28,942 nucleotides of DNA from JBCDBL01 sp039183635. Its GTDB lineage: Bacteria > Pseudomonadota > Alphaproteobacteria > Caulobacterales > Parvularculaceae. The DNA is taken from contig JBCDBL010000043.1 of the NCBI GenBank assembly GCA_039183635.1, positions 1-28,942 of the forward strand, written 5' to 3'. Each line of letters starts with the position of its first letter. Positions within the stretch are counted from its first letter, which is position 1. This document shows, in pieces, positions 7,440 to 14,585 of this stretch. The notes under the pieces are model-generated. The model did no database searches. It saw only the letters and a program-made list of their open reading frames with translations, and was not told where the DNA came from. The position numbers and the translations under genes were made by a program.

Positions 7440-8111
7440 TTACGCCCCGGCGTCTGTCGCAGAAAGACGCCAGTTGGGATTATGATCAGAAAGATTGCGA
7501 GCAAATGTCCAGCGATCCTTCACAAGTTCGATGCGATTGCGATCGCCGCTGACGACATGACCGCCTGCGGTTTCTGTGAAGCGAATTTGATTGGACGCGA
7601 AGAGCACCGTTAAATGCGCTTCCTCGCCGTCAAGTCGCGCATCCACGATCTCCGCCTTTTCTAAACCAATGAAGGTCAGAAGGGCTTTTTCGTCCCGCGC
7701 CACGCGACCGTCAATCGCGCCTTCAAATGCGGTGTAAACGTCGCGGCTCAGCAAATCGCCAAGAGCGTTTTTATCTCCGGCGGCGAAGGCTTCAACAATC
7801 ATCTCATACGCCATGCGCGCGCCATCGATAAACTGATCGACGTCGAAAGCCGTGTCTTTGGCGGCGATGTCGCCAAGGGCCGGGATCTGTTCGGCCAAGG
7901 CGTTTGTCGCCGCAGAAGGCGCCGCCGGCGGCGGCGTCTCTTCAGCGCCTGGAAGCCGCACAACATTCCCCTCTGTCTGAAAACCTTGTTCAGCAGACTT
8001 TTCGGGCGGATGTTCATGCCCGGTCCGCTCACCAAGAACGGTGTACAGCCTGTAAAGAATAAAGCCTGCAACGCCCGCAAGCAGCAATATTTCAAATCCG
8101 AAGCCGGTCAT
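7440..8111 (-). CDS. Tim44/TimA-family membrane-associated protein
   Basis: The 223-residue product starts with a single transmembrane helix (about 6-21, LLLAGVAGFILYRLY), then a Pro/Ala-rich linker. A C-terminal Tim44-like domain (about 90-220) includes FIDGARMAYEMIVEAFAAGD and NRIELVKDRWTFARNL. Mitochondrial Tim44 links the import motor to the membrane. The bacterial relatives (TimA in Caulobacter) are inner-membrane-associated, with an uncertain role. It is the first gene of a minus-strand operon with mltA and smr, and it diverges from fxsA across a 122-base A+T-rich gap. Confidence 0.88.
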   Translation of the reverse strand: MTGFGFEILLLAGVAGFILYRLYTVLGERTGHEHPPEKSAEQGFQTEGNVVRLPGAEETPPPAAPSAATNALAEQIPALGDIAAKDTAFDVDQFIDGARMAYEMIVEAFAAGDKNALGDLLSRDVYTAFEGAIDGRVARDEKALLTFIGLEKAEIVDARLDGEEAHLTVLFASNQIRFTETAGGHVVSGDRNRIELVKDRWTFARNLSDHNPNWRLSATDAGA

Positions 8112-8233
8112 TCAAAACGCCTGACAGTTTGAGCGGAGCCGTATCTCCGCCTTTCGATCCGGTAATTTTCTACTATATATGAGCAAAGGTTGAGAAAACA
8201 CCCGACATCTAACGAAGAAAAGCGCCTTTCGCT

Positions 8234-8614
8234 ATGATTTTCGCCATTCTCGCAGCTTTTATCGGCATTCCCATCGCTGAAATATATATCTTTATTCAAG
8301 CAGGCGGCGCGTTGGGCGCCTTTCCAGTGATCATAGGCGTGTTTGTCACCGCCGTGATCGGCGCAATTTTGGTTCGCGCCCAGGGCCTTGACGCCATGCG
8401 CGCCGCCCGAGCGGATATGAATGAAGGGCGCCCCCCGGTCACGGCGGCGGTCCATGGACTTTTCCTTGTGGTCGCCGGCGCGCTCCTGCTGACCCCTGGC
8501 TTTTTGACGGATGCTTTGGGGTTTGCGTTGTTGATCCCGCCCTTCCGCCTTTGGCTTGGCCGGTCGTTATTGGAACGCTTGCGCGGGCGCATCGTCGTGA
8601 TCGAAGGGCGCTGA
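8234..8614 (+). CDS. fxsA: FxsA family membrane protein
   Basis: The 126-residue product has FxsA-type membrane segments: IFAILAAFIGIPIAEIYIFI, an Ala/Val-rich helix at about 32-48, and LFLVVAGALLLTPGFLTDALG. The LLTPGFLTD motif is highly typical of the family. FxsA was named for relieving F-plasmid exclusion of phage T7 in E. coli, but its normal cellular role is not established. No strong Shine-Dalgarno sequence is visible. It runs in the same direction as secB, 100 bases ahead of it. Confidence 0.9.
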   Translation: MIFAILAAFIGIPIAEIYIFIQAGGALGAFPVIIGVFVTAVIGAILVRAQGLDAMRAARADMNEGRPPVTAAVHGLFLVVAGALLLTPGFLTDALGFALLIPPFRLWLGRSLLERLRGRIVVIEGR

Positions 8615-8714
8615 TAAGGCGCAAGACTTGCCCGGCGACGACGCCCATGTTAGCCACTGCGGCCTTAACGCTCGGCGCAAATGGCGCCTTCACGCAAAAA
8701 CCATTGAGAGTCTC

Positions 8715-9206
8715 ATGTCCGATACGCCTGAAAACGGCGCCGCCCCAGACGAGGGGACGCCGAATGCGCCGGAAATGCGCATCCTTGCCCAATATGTAAA
8801 AGACCTGTCGTTTGAAAGCCCCAATGCGCCTCAGGCCCTGCGCGGCGGCGCCGCGCCTCAGATCTCCGTGAATGTGGATGTCAGCGCCAAGCGGCTCAGC
8901 GATAACGAATTTGAGGTGGAGCTCAGCTGTTCGGCCAAAGCGGATATTGATAACAGCCCGGCGTTTATCGTGGAGACGACCTACGCAGGGGTCTTCCAAT
9001 TTTCCAATCTGCCGCAGGAAGCGTTGCAACCCGCCCTGCTTATCGAAGCGCCGCGCATGCTGTTTCCTTTTGCACGCCGGATTGTCGGCGACGCCACGCG
9101 GGACGGCGGGTTTCCTCCACTGATGCTGGACCCGATTGATTTCGTCGCTTTGTACCAACGCCAGATGGCCGCTCAACAGCAAGCCGAAGGACAAGCAGAC
9201 GCTTAA
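8715..9206 (+). CDS. secB: SecB protein-export chaperone
   Basis: SecB is a cytoplasmic tetrameric chaperone that holds preproteins unfolded and delivers them to SecA. The 163-residue product has the typical length and motifs: ILAQYVKDLSFESPNAP, DNEFEVELSCSAKA, YAGVFQFSNLP, EAPRMLFPFARRIVGDATRDGGFPPLMLDPIDF. An ATG-less upstream extension is open to 8628. I chose the ATG at 8715 because it is preceded by GAGAG and gives the family's usual short acidic N-terminus. The stop codon sits in the loop of a hairpin at 9195-9216. Confidence 0.96.
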   Translation: MSDTPENGAAPDEGTPNAPEMRILAQYVKDLSFESPNAPQALRGGAAPQISVNVDVSAKRLSDNEFEVELSCSAKADIDNSPAFIVETTYAGVFQFSNLPQEALQPALLIEAPRMLFPFARRIVGDATRDGGFPPLMLDPIDFVALYQRQMAAQQQAEGQADA

Positions 9207-9247
9207 AGGCGTCTGCGACTGTCGGCCGGCAAAACCCAAGGTTTTGC
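9195..9247 (+). terminator. Two tandem hairpins after secB
   Basis: Two perfect 8-bp stems follow each other: 9195-9202/9209-9216, with the secB stop codon in its loop, and 9229-9236/9240-9247 with a 3-base loop. No strong T-run follows, so termination is only probable. The position at the end of secB, convergent to dnaQ, supports it. Confidence 0.45.
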
Positions 9248-9280
9248 CCTTGCAATAGGCTTTAAGATTTCATTGCCTTT

Positions 9281-9327
9281 ATGCGTTTCCGAACGACCGA
9301 CCCCGCACGCTTGGCTTGGAAACGCAT
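9281..9327. repeat. Long-loop inverted repeat between secB and dnaQ
   Basis: ATGCGTTTCC at 9281-9290 is the exact reverse complement of 9318-9327, with a 27-base loop. It lies in the convergent gap between secB and dnaQ. It could be part of a terminator region or an extragenic palindrome. Confidence 0.6.
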
Positions 9328-9387
9328 TAAACGCTTGTCATACGCACTTTCCGATAGCGGATGAAATTTCGCCCCGTGTAAAATTCA

Positions 9388-10098
9388 TTAACTAGCAGAC
9401 AAACGGGTCCAGACGGCGTTTTCGCCGAGTTCTTCAACAAACGCTGCATGTGCGGCGTGCTCTTGTTCTGTGACAAGGCTATTCAGCGCGTTGGGTCTTG
9501 GCTTTCTTTTTCGCAGCCCGCCAACAGCAGCCCCCCCGTTCGCCTCAGATTGAGCAGCCATTGAAAAATCAAGGCCGGCTTGCGCGCCGCCGGTAAGTTC
9601 TACATAGACAGCGGCGAGCAATTCTGAGTCGATCAACGCGCCATGTTTTTCGCGCGTTGTGAGAGAAATATTAAAACGTTTGCAAAGCGCATCGAGACTG
9701 TTTGGGGAACCTGGAAATTTTTTGCGCGCCAACAACAAGGTGTCTGTGACTTTGTTGCCAATGGATCCAAGACCTGCGCGATCGACTTCATAAGACATAA
9801 ACCGCATATCGAACGATGCGTTATGAGCGATAAGTTCAGCATCTTGAATAAAGTCTAAAAACGCCTGACCAACGTTCGGATCATTAAATACAGGTTTATC
9901 CGACAAAAACTCCGATGACAGCCCATGTACTTCATAGGCGCCTTTCGGCATGCTGCGCTGCGGGTTTATAAAGCGGTGGAAGGTTTCGCCGGTAATCGCG
10001 CCGCTTACCATCTCAACACACCCGATTTCAACGACTCTGTGCCCTTCGTTTGGATCAAAGCCCGTAGTTTCGGTATCAAATACGATTTGCCGCATCAC
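9388..10098 (-). CDS. dnaQ: DNA polymerase III epsilon subunit (proofreading exonuclease)
   Basis: DnaQ is the 3'-5' proofreading exonuclease of the replicative polymerase. The 236-residue product has all DEDDh residues: D8 and E10 in FDTETTG, D97 in HNASFD, and H152 and D157 in EKHGALIDSELL. The C-terminal part ending near WTRLSAS is the region that contacts the polymerase alpha subunit in homologues. It is the last gene of the minus-strand ppsR-maf-aroE-coaE-dnaQ cluster, 76 bases beyond coaE, an order common in alphaproteobacteria. A second ATG directly follows the first. Confidence 0.95.
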   Translation of the reverse strand: MMRQIVFDTETTGFDPNEGHRVVEIGCVEMVSGAITGETFHRFINPQRSMPKGAYEVHGLSSEFLSDKPVFNDPNVGQAFLDFIQDAELIAHNASFDMRFMSYEVDRAGLGSIGNKVTDTLLLARKKFPGSPNSLDALCKRFNISLTTREKHGALIDSELLAAVYVELTGGAQAGLDFSMAAQSEANGGAAVGGLRKRKPRPNALNSLVTEQEHAAHAAFVEELGENAVWTRLSAS

Positions 10099-10174
10099 AT
10101 CCCTGATATGTATTTTAAATGATGACGCTAGGCTGATTTGGTTGATTTGGACCAGCCTTTTTAAGACATGAAAG

Positions 10175-10777
10175 TCACTTCACGGCATTTTTTTCAATGT
10201 CTTCAAGTATAATTTGAATTTGGCGGCGCGCATCATCTTCCCCTTTATCCGTATAAATAACATAGTCTGCACGGGCCTTTTTTTCATTTTCCGGCATTTG
10301 CCGGTTCCGCAATGCCTGGAATTTTTCCACAGTCATTCCTGGCCGGGCCAGAACTCTTTGTTTTTGGATGCTTTCAGGCGCGGTTACGACCAAAACGATA
10401 TCAACAGCTTCATCGCCCCCGTTTTCAAGCAATAGGGGAACATCGAAAACGGCATATTTCGTATTTTCCGCTTTAGTCTTGTCCAAAAACGCTTGTCGTT
10501 TGATGGCGACAAGCGGATGAACGAGGGCTTCAATCTCCTTTATTGCATCAGGATTTTTTAGAACAACTTGCGATAGTTTTTGTCGGTTTACAGTATTATT
10601 TTGTACAGCTTCAGGAAACAATTGAGCAATACCGGCAACCGCTTCACCGCCTTCAGCATAAAGATTGTGGACACATGCGTCGGCGTCAAAAATAGCGGCA
10701 CCAGCCTCTTTAAGCAACCGGGCTGTTGTTGTCTTCCCCATACCGATAGACCCTGTTAAGCCAATAACAATGGTCAT
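10175..10777 (-). CDS. coaE: Dephospho-CoA kinase
   Basis: CoaE phosphorylates the 3'-hydroxyl of dephospho-CoA, the last step of coenzyme A synthesis. The 200-residue product has the P-loop GLTGSIGMGKTT (6-17), the DADACVHNLY motif (about 31-40), AVFDVPLLLENG and the ADYVIYTDKG segment near the C-terminus. Its ATG overlaps the aroE stop (ATGA), so the genes are translationally coupled. Base composition is clearly A+T-rich compared with the mnmE or parA regions. Confidence 0.95.
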   Translation of the reverse strand: MTIVIGLTGSIGMGKTTTARLLKEAGAAIFDADACVHNLYAEGGEAVAGIAQLFPEAVQNNTVNRQKLSQVVLKNPDAIKEIEALVHPLVAIKRQAFLDKTKAENTKYAVFDVPLLLENGGDEAVDIVLVVTAPESIQKQRVLARPGMTVEKFQALRNRQMPENEKKARADYVIYTDKGEDDARRQIQIILEDIEKNAVK

Positions 10778-11628
10778 GCAGATCGCCCAAGTCTATCAAG
10801 AAGAAGAGTGCGCAGCTCATCCGTAAGGTCCGGCTCCACACCCGTCCATATTTCAAAAGACTTGCGGGCCTGACCAATCAACATTCCAAGGCCGTCTATT
10901 GTTGTAAGTCCGCGTGCGGCTGCAGCTTTCAATAAAGGCGTATGCAAAGGCGTATACACAATATCGTAAACACAAGCTCTGTCCTGAGCTAGATCAAGAT
11001 TAAGCTCTAAAGCAGGCTGTCCGCTCATGCCAAGCGATGTTGCATTTACAATAAGGTCAGCTTGCTTAAGAGCGCTGTCTTTTTCATTGTCAGGACAAAA
11101 AACAATGGGAGCCCCGCCAAGACGATCGATCAGACTCTGGGCGCGGTCAACATTACGGTTAGCCAAGAAGACTCTCGCAAAACCTGCTTCTTTCAGGGCC
11201 AAGACAACGGCCAAAGCGGCGCCGCCGGCGCCGATAACCAAAGCAGCGGCTCCCGTCCAATCGCTGCGCCCTGAACTATTTATGAGGTGCTGAAAAAACC
11301 CATCTTTATCGGTATTATCGCCATAGATTCCGTCGTTCCGATAGGACAAAGTATTAACCGCGCCTGTATCAACCGCTGCCTTGCTGTGTTTTGAAGCGAT
11401 TGAAAACGCGTTTTCCTTATAAGGTATCGTTACATTGAGACCTTGGAGACCAAGTTTATCAGCTGAGGTTAAGGCGGTCTCTATATCAGGCGGTTGAACC
11501 GGAAAGGCGCTGTACGTTCCTTTTAAATGATGTTTTTGAAGCCAATAATTATGCATGATCGGCGATAGACTATGGGCGACCGGCCAGCCGACAACGCCGA
11601 GACAGAAGTATTCTGTTTGATCCGTCAT
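10774..11628 (-). CDS. aroE: Shikimate dehydrogenase
   Basis: AroE reduces 3-dehydroshikimate to shikimate with NADPH in aromatic amino acid synthesis. The 284-residue product has the substrate-binding SLSPIMHN (20-27), catalytic Lys71 in NVTIPYKE and Asp107 in DNTDKDG. The nucleotide-binding GAGGAALAV and an NRN basic motif for NADPH (FLANRNVDRA) follow. DGLGMLIGQARKSFEIWTG near the C-terminus is typical. ATGA overlaps join it to maf upstream and coaE downstream. Sample 60-base blocks are near 38% GC, far below most of the window. Confidence 0.95.
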   Translation of the reverse strand: MTDQTEYFCLGVVGWPVAHSLSPIMHNYWLQKHHLKGTYSAFPVQPPDIETALTSADKLGLQGLNVTIPYKENAFSIASKHSKAAVDTGAVNTLSYRNDGIYGDNTDKDGFFQHLINSSGRSDWTGAAALVIGAGGAALAVVLALKEAGFARVFLANRNVDRAQSLIDRLGGAPIVFCPDNEKDSALKQADLIVNATSLGMSGQPALELNLDLAQDRACVYDIVYTPLHTPLLKAAAARGLTTIDGLGMLIGQARKSFEIWTGVEPDLTDELRTLLLDRLGRSA

Positions 11629-12233
11629 ATGGATAAAAGACCTCGGGCGCGTAATGCATGAAGAATATCAAGCATCGGCAATCCTAATATAGAAAAATAA
11701 TCTCCCTTTACAGATGAAAAAAGCTGAAGCCCGGAGCCTTCAAGTTGATAGCCGCCGACGGAAGACAGCGCTTTATCGCCAATCGTCTTCAGATAATTAT
11801 CAATAAAAGCGTTCGATAAGGGTCGCATTGTTAAGGCAGGGCGGCTTTCGAAACGTTCCACAATGCGGCCCTTTTGAATAAGGCAAGCCGCCGTTTCGAG
11901 ATAATGAGTGCGGTCTTGCAAAGCCGATAAATTATCAGCAGCGGTTTGCAGGTCTTTAGGTTTATCGTACCAGGCGCCATCGCAGGACAATATCTGATCG
12001 CCCGCCAGGACAAGTTCGCCATCGTTCGCACTGACCGCTTTGCCTTTGGCTTCGGCAAGGCGCATCGCAGCATGCATTGCTGTTTCGCCTTTTTGTTTAC
12101 AGGATGCTTTGATGACGGACTCGTCAATATTTGACGATTGAATGCGGAATGACAAACCGGCGTTTTTTAAAAGCGTCGCCCTGGAAACACTTGCTGATGC
12201 AAGTACGAGCTCATTTTCACCGGTTTTTAGCAT
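11625..12233 (-). CDS. maf: Maf-family nucleotide pyrophosphatase
   Basis: Maf proteins hydrolyse nucleoside triphosphates, acting as house-cleaning enzymes; the family has been linked to septum inhibition. The 202-residue product has LASASVSRATLLKNAGL at the N-terminus, the AGDQILSCDG segment with the conserved Asp, DKPKDLQTAADNL, and VGGYQLEGSGLQLFSSVKGDY. It overlaps aroE by 4 bases and starts 9 bases after ppsR ends. Which nucleotide it prefers cannot be read from the sequence alone. Confidence 0.92.
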   Translation of the reverse strand: MLKTGENELVLASASVSRATLLKNAGLSFRIQSSNIDESVIKASCKQKGETAMHAAMRLAEAKGKAVSANDGELVLAGDQILSCDGAWYDKPKDLQTAADNLSALQDRTHYLETAACLIQKGRIVERFESRPALTMRPLSNAFIDNYLKTIGDKALSSVGGYQLEGSGLQLFSSVKGDYFSILGLPMLDILHALRARGLLSI

Positions 12234-12242
12234 TGGCTGTGA

Positions 12243-13148
12243 TCAATCGGCTGCGTTACGTCGAGCGGACAATTTCGTAAGAATCTCAGCTGCGGTTTCT
12301 TCAACGGACCGACGAGACACGTCAATCATCGGCCATCGTTTTTTGGCGAACAATTTGCGCGCTTCCACCGTCTCCCGACGCACAGCGTCAAGATCCACAT
12401 AGTCCGTTTCCTTGTCGGCATTTAAATTTACCAGCCGGCTGCGCCGGATCTGAACAAGCCGATCCGGACTGGCGGTCAAGCCGACAACAAGCGGCTGTTT
12501 CAACCCTTCAAGCTCGGCGGGTATTGACCGGCCTGCAACCAGGGGAACATTCGCCGCCTTAACCCCGCGATGGGCGAGATACATGCATGTCGGCGTTTTT
12601 GAGGTCCTGCTGATCCCCACCAGAACCACATCAGCGGCTTCAAGATCCCAGATCATCTGACCATCGTCATGGGCAAGGGTATAATCAAGGGCGGCGATCC
12701 GGCGAAAATAATCCTCGTCGAGGTCATGCTGCGCGCCAGGCCGCAAGGACAGCTCGGCGCCGAGATAGCCGGCAAGGGCGTTCAGCACCGGATCAAGGAC
12801 TGAAATCGCGGGCACTTGAAGCTCATGACACTTTTCTTCCAAACGCTCACGCAGATTACGATTTACAATCGTATACATGACCACGCCAGGAGCGGCTTCG
12901 ATCTCTCCCATAACCCGTTCAAGGGCGTCTTCGTTCCGAACGAGCGCGTACATATGTTCGATAGGGCGAACGTTCGGAAACTGTGCAGTCGACGCTTTCA
13001 AGAGCGCATTCAGTGTCTCTCCCGTAGAGTCCGAAACCAAATGCGTATGGAAATAGACCTGCGCTTTGGAGGGTTTTAGATCCGCGCTGGCGTCGAGAGC
13101 CTGCTGTGAAAAACTGTGAATAACCCCGCCTCCTTCGGACTGACTCAT
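12243..13148 (-). CDS. ppsR: Pyruvate, water dikinase/PPDK regulatory protein (DUF299, RP001-type)
   Basis: Members of this family are bifunctional kinase/pyrophosphorylases that switch PEP synthetase or pyruvate phosphate dikinase off and on by threonine phosphorylation. The 301-residue product has HLVSDSTGETL (36-46), the nucleotide-binding GISRTSKTPTCMY (178-190), ADVVLVG just before it, and the C-terminal YVDLDAVRRE...KLFAKKRWPMIDVS block. It heads the minus-strand cluster with maf, aroE and coaE. It borders the origin: the ppsR (RP001)-hemE junction is the conserved origin site in Caulobacter and Rickettsia. Two DnaA-box-like sequences lie inside its first codons. Confidence 0.93.
   Translation of the reverse strand: MSQSEGGGVIHSFSQQALDASADLKPSKAQVYFHTHLVSDSTGETLNALLKASTAQFPNVRPIEHMYALVRNEDALERVMGEIEAAPGVVMYTIVNRNLRERLEEKCHELQVPAISVLDPVLNALAGYLGAELSLRPGAQHDLDEDYFRRIAALDYTLAHDDGQMIWDLEAADVVLVGISRTSKTPTCMYLAHRGVKAANVPLVAGRSIPAELEGLKQPLVVGLTASPDRLVQIRRSRLVNLNADKETDYVDLDAVRRETVEARKLFAKKRWPMIDVSRRSVEETAAEILTKLSARRNAAD
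13105..13123 (-). promoter_or_regulatory. Pair of DnaA-box-like sites in the ppsR 5' end
   Basis: On the minus strand 13115-13123 reads TTATTCACA, one mismatch from TTATCCACA. 13105-13113 reads TTTTTCACA, two mismatches. Both fall within the first codons of ppsR, next to the origin gap. Confidence 0.45.
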
Positions 13149-13199
13149 TTCTTTTGCATAAGTGTCATTTAATTTTCAGGAAAGTTTTAAGTCTGCAAT

Positions 13200-13208
13200 T
13201 TTTCCACA
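13200..13208 (+). promoter_or_regulatory. DnaA-box-like site TTTTCCACA
   Basis: This site has one mismatch to the TTATCCACA consensus, inside the ppsR-hemE gap. A second identical copy in the same orientation is at 13327-13335. Confidence 0.5.
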
Positions 13209-13266
13209 CATTTTAAGCCCTGTCATACTTGTGAAATCCGCAAACTGCGTCAATTGCGCCATAGAT

Positions 13267-13281
13267 TTAAGGGTTTATTAA
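13267..13281 (+). promoter_or_regulatory. Perfect CtrA box TTAA-N7-TTAA (1)
   Basis: TTAA at 13267-13270 and TTAA at 13278-13281 are separated by exactly 7 bases. This is the full Caulobacter CtrA consensus. It lies between the two DnaA-box-like sites of the putative origin, where CtrA binding would be expected to block initiation. Confidence 0.65.
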
Positions 13282-13326
13282 GCCTAAAGACTCAAGGATT
13301 CTGCGGCTTATAGCTGTACAAGAGCG

Positions 13327-13335
13327 TTTTCCACA
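13327..13335 (+). promoter_or_regulatory. DnaA-box-like site TTTTCCACA (second copy)
   Basis: Identical to the site at 13200-13208. A weaker inverted site (TTTTCCCCA, minus strand) follows at 13350-13358. Confidence 0.5.
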
Positions 13336-13448
13336 GCTTTGTTCATCACTGGGGAAAACTGGAACAAATGAAGGAAAAGACCGGGATAGTTTTATAAATT
13401 CACCCCTCATGGAGTTATCACCGTTTTCCCGGCCCCTGAGTCCTACTA

Positions 13449-13484
13449 TTAACCCTTTATTAAATATTATTAAGAAAGAGTTAA
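13449..13484 (+). promoter_or_regulatory. Two tandem perfect CtrA boxes ahead of hemE
   Basis: TTAA-N7-TTAA occurs at 13449-13463 and again at 13470-13484. The four TTAA units are spaced 7, 6 and 7 bases apart. The second box ends 7 bases before the hemE ATG, so binding would cover both the origin flank and the hemE translation start region. The stretch is strongly A+T-rich. Confidence 0.7.
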
Positions 13485-13491
13485 AAAAGAC

Positions 13492-14559
13492 ATGTCTCTA
13501 TCGGAGGACATCAATCGGGAAGATGTTTCATCTTACCTGAAAGCACTATCGGGAAAGTCTGTTTCACCGCCGCCGATCTGGCTCATGCGACAGGCTGGTC
13601 GTTATCTTCCAGAATATCGGGACAAACGCGCTGAAGCGGGGTCTTTTCTGGATCTGTGCTATACGCCGGACGCAGCCGCTGAGGTTACGCTTCAGCCGAT
13701 ACGCCGTTTCGATTTCGATGCAGCGATCCTGTTCGCTGATATCCTGCTGATCCCTCAGGCCTTAGGTCAGAAGTTAACCTTTACGCCAGGGGAGGGTCCG
13801 CAGCTTTCTCCAACAGCTGACAGCGATCTTATTGCGCGTCTTTCAACCGACAATCTGCACGAAAGCCTTTCGCCAATTTATGAGACTGTGTCGAGGGTTC
13901 GCGCTCAGCTGCCGGCCAGAACGCCGCTTATTGGGTTCGCTGGCGCCCCATGGACTGTGGCGGCGTATATGATCGCCGGCCGGGGGATAAGGGATCAGTC
14001 GGAAACACGGAGCTTTTACTACAACGATCGTACGCTCGCCCGCGAGCTTATTGCTATTTTGGAAGAGGCCACAGCGGCTTACTTAAAGGCGCAGATCGAT
14101 CGCGGCGCCGATGCGATCCAACTGTTTGATACATGGGCGGGCGGGTTGCCGGATGAAGCGTTTGATGAACTGTGCTTTCAGCCAACGCGCCGCATCGCAG
14201 CGGCGCTCAAAGATCATGCGCCCGCTGTAAAATTTATCGCCTTTCCAAGGGGCGCAGGGGTCCGCGCCAGCGTCTACGCCAAAGACCCAAATATTGACGG
14301 CGTCGGCCTCGATACGGGGGCTAGCCCTGAGTGGGCCGCCGGGGCCGTTCAGCCCTATGCAACAGTTCAAGGCCTTTTGGATCCGCTTTTACTCGTAGCC
14401 GGCGGAGCGGAGTTGGAAGCGACGATACAGCGCCACTTGGACATCCTTGGAGGGGGGCCCTATATCTTCAACCTCGGCCACGGCATCACACCGCAAACCC
14501 CAATCGCACATGTTGAAAGATTGATCGCTTGCGTGCGAAAGAACGTAGCCGTCGGCTAG
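13492..14559 (+). CDS. hemE: Uroporphyrinogen decarboxylase
   Basis: HemE decarboxylates uroporphyrinogen III to coproporphyrinogen III in haem synthesis. The 355-residue product has the signature WLMRQAGRYLPEYR (30-43), FADILLIPQALGQKL, IGFAGAPWTVAAYMI, IQLFDTWAG and the C-terminal IFNLGHGITPQTP. It is the first of three consecutive haem genes (hemE-hemH-hemJ). The leader overlaps the putative origin, and two CtrA boxes end just before the ATG, which suggests cell-cycle control of hemE or simple overlap with origin control. Confidence 0.96.
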   Translation: MSLSEDINREDVSSYLKALSGKSVSPPPIWLMRQAGRYLPEYRDKRAEAGSFLDLCYTPDAAAEVTLQPIRRFDFDAAILFADILLIPQALGQKLTFTPGEGPQLSPTADSDLIARLSTDNLHESLSPIYETVSRVRAQLPARTPLIGFAGAPWTVAAYMIAGRGIRDQSETRSFYYNDRTLARELIAILEEATAAYLKAQIDRGADAIQLFDTWAGGLPDEAFDELCFQPTRRIAAALKDHAPAVKFIAFPRGAGVRASVYAKDPNIDGVGLDTGASPEWAAGAVQPYATVQGLLDPLLLVAGGAELEATIQRHLDILGGGPYIFNLGHGITPQTPIAHVERLIACVRKNVAVG

Positions 14560-14585
14560 ATGTGAAATAACAATTCGAGGCGCAT

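Larger units (their letters stand above)
13149..13491. other. oriC: Putative chromosomal replication origin (oriC)
   Basis: This 343-base gene-free gap lies between divergent ppsR (RP001) and hemE, the conserved origin position in Caulobacter crescentus and Rickettsia prowazekii. DnaA-box-like TTTTCCACA, one mismatch from consensus, occurs at 13200-13208 and 13327-13335, both on the plus strand. A weaker TTTTCCCCA is at 13350-13358 on the minus strand, and TTATTCACA lies just inside ppsR. Three perfect TTAA-N7-TTAA CtrA boxes are at 13267, 13449 and 13470. The last 50 bases are very A+T-rich, a candidate unwinding region. GANTC sites lie at 13142, 13289, 13297 and 13438. parS sites and parAB some 10-13 kb away agree. 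No replication data are available. Confidence 0.8.

Noticed and set aside
8439..9239. Long minus-strand frame over fxsA and secB
   Set aside because: It is opposite two well-supported genes and has no recognisable features.
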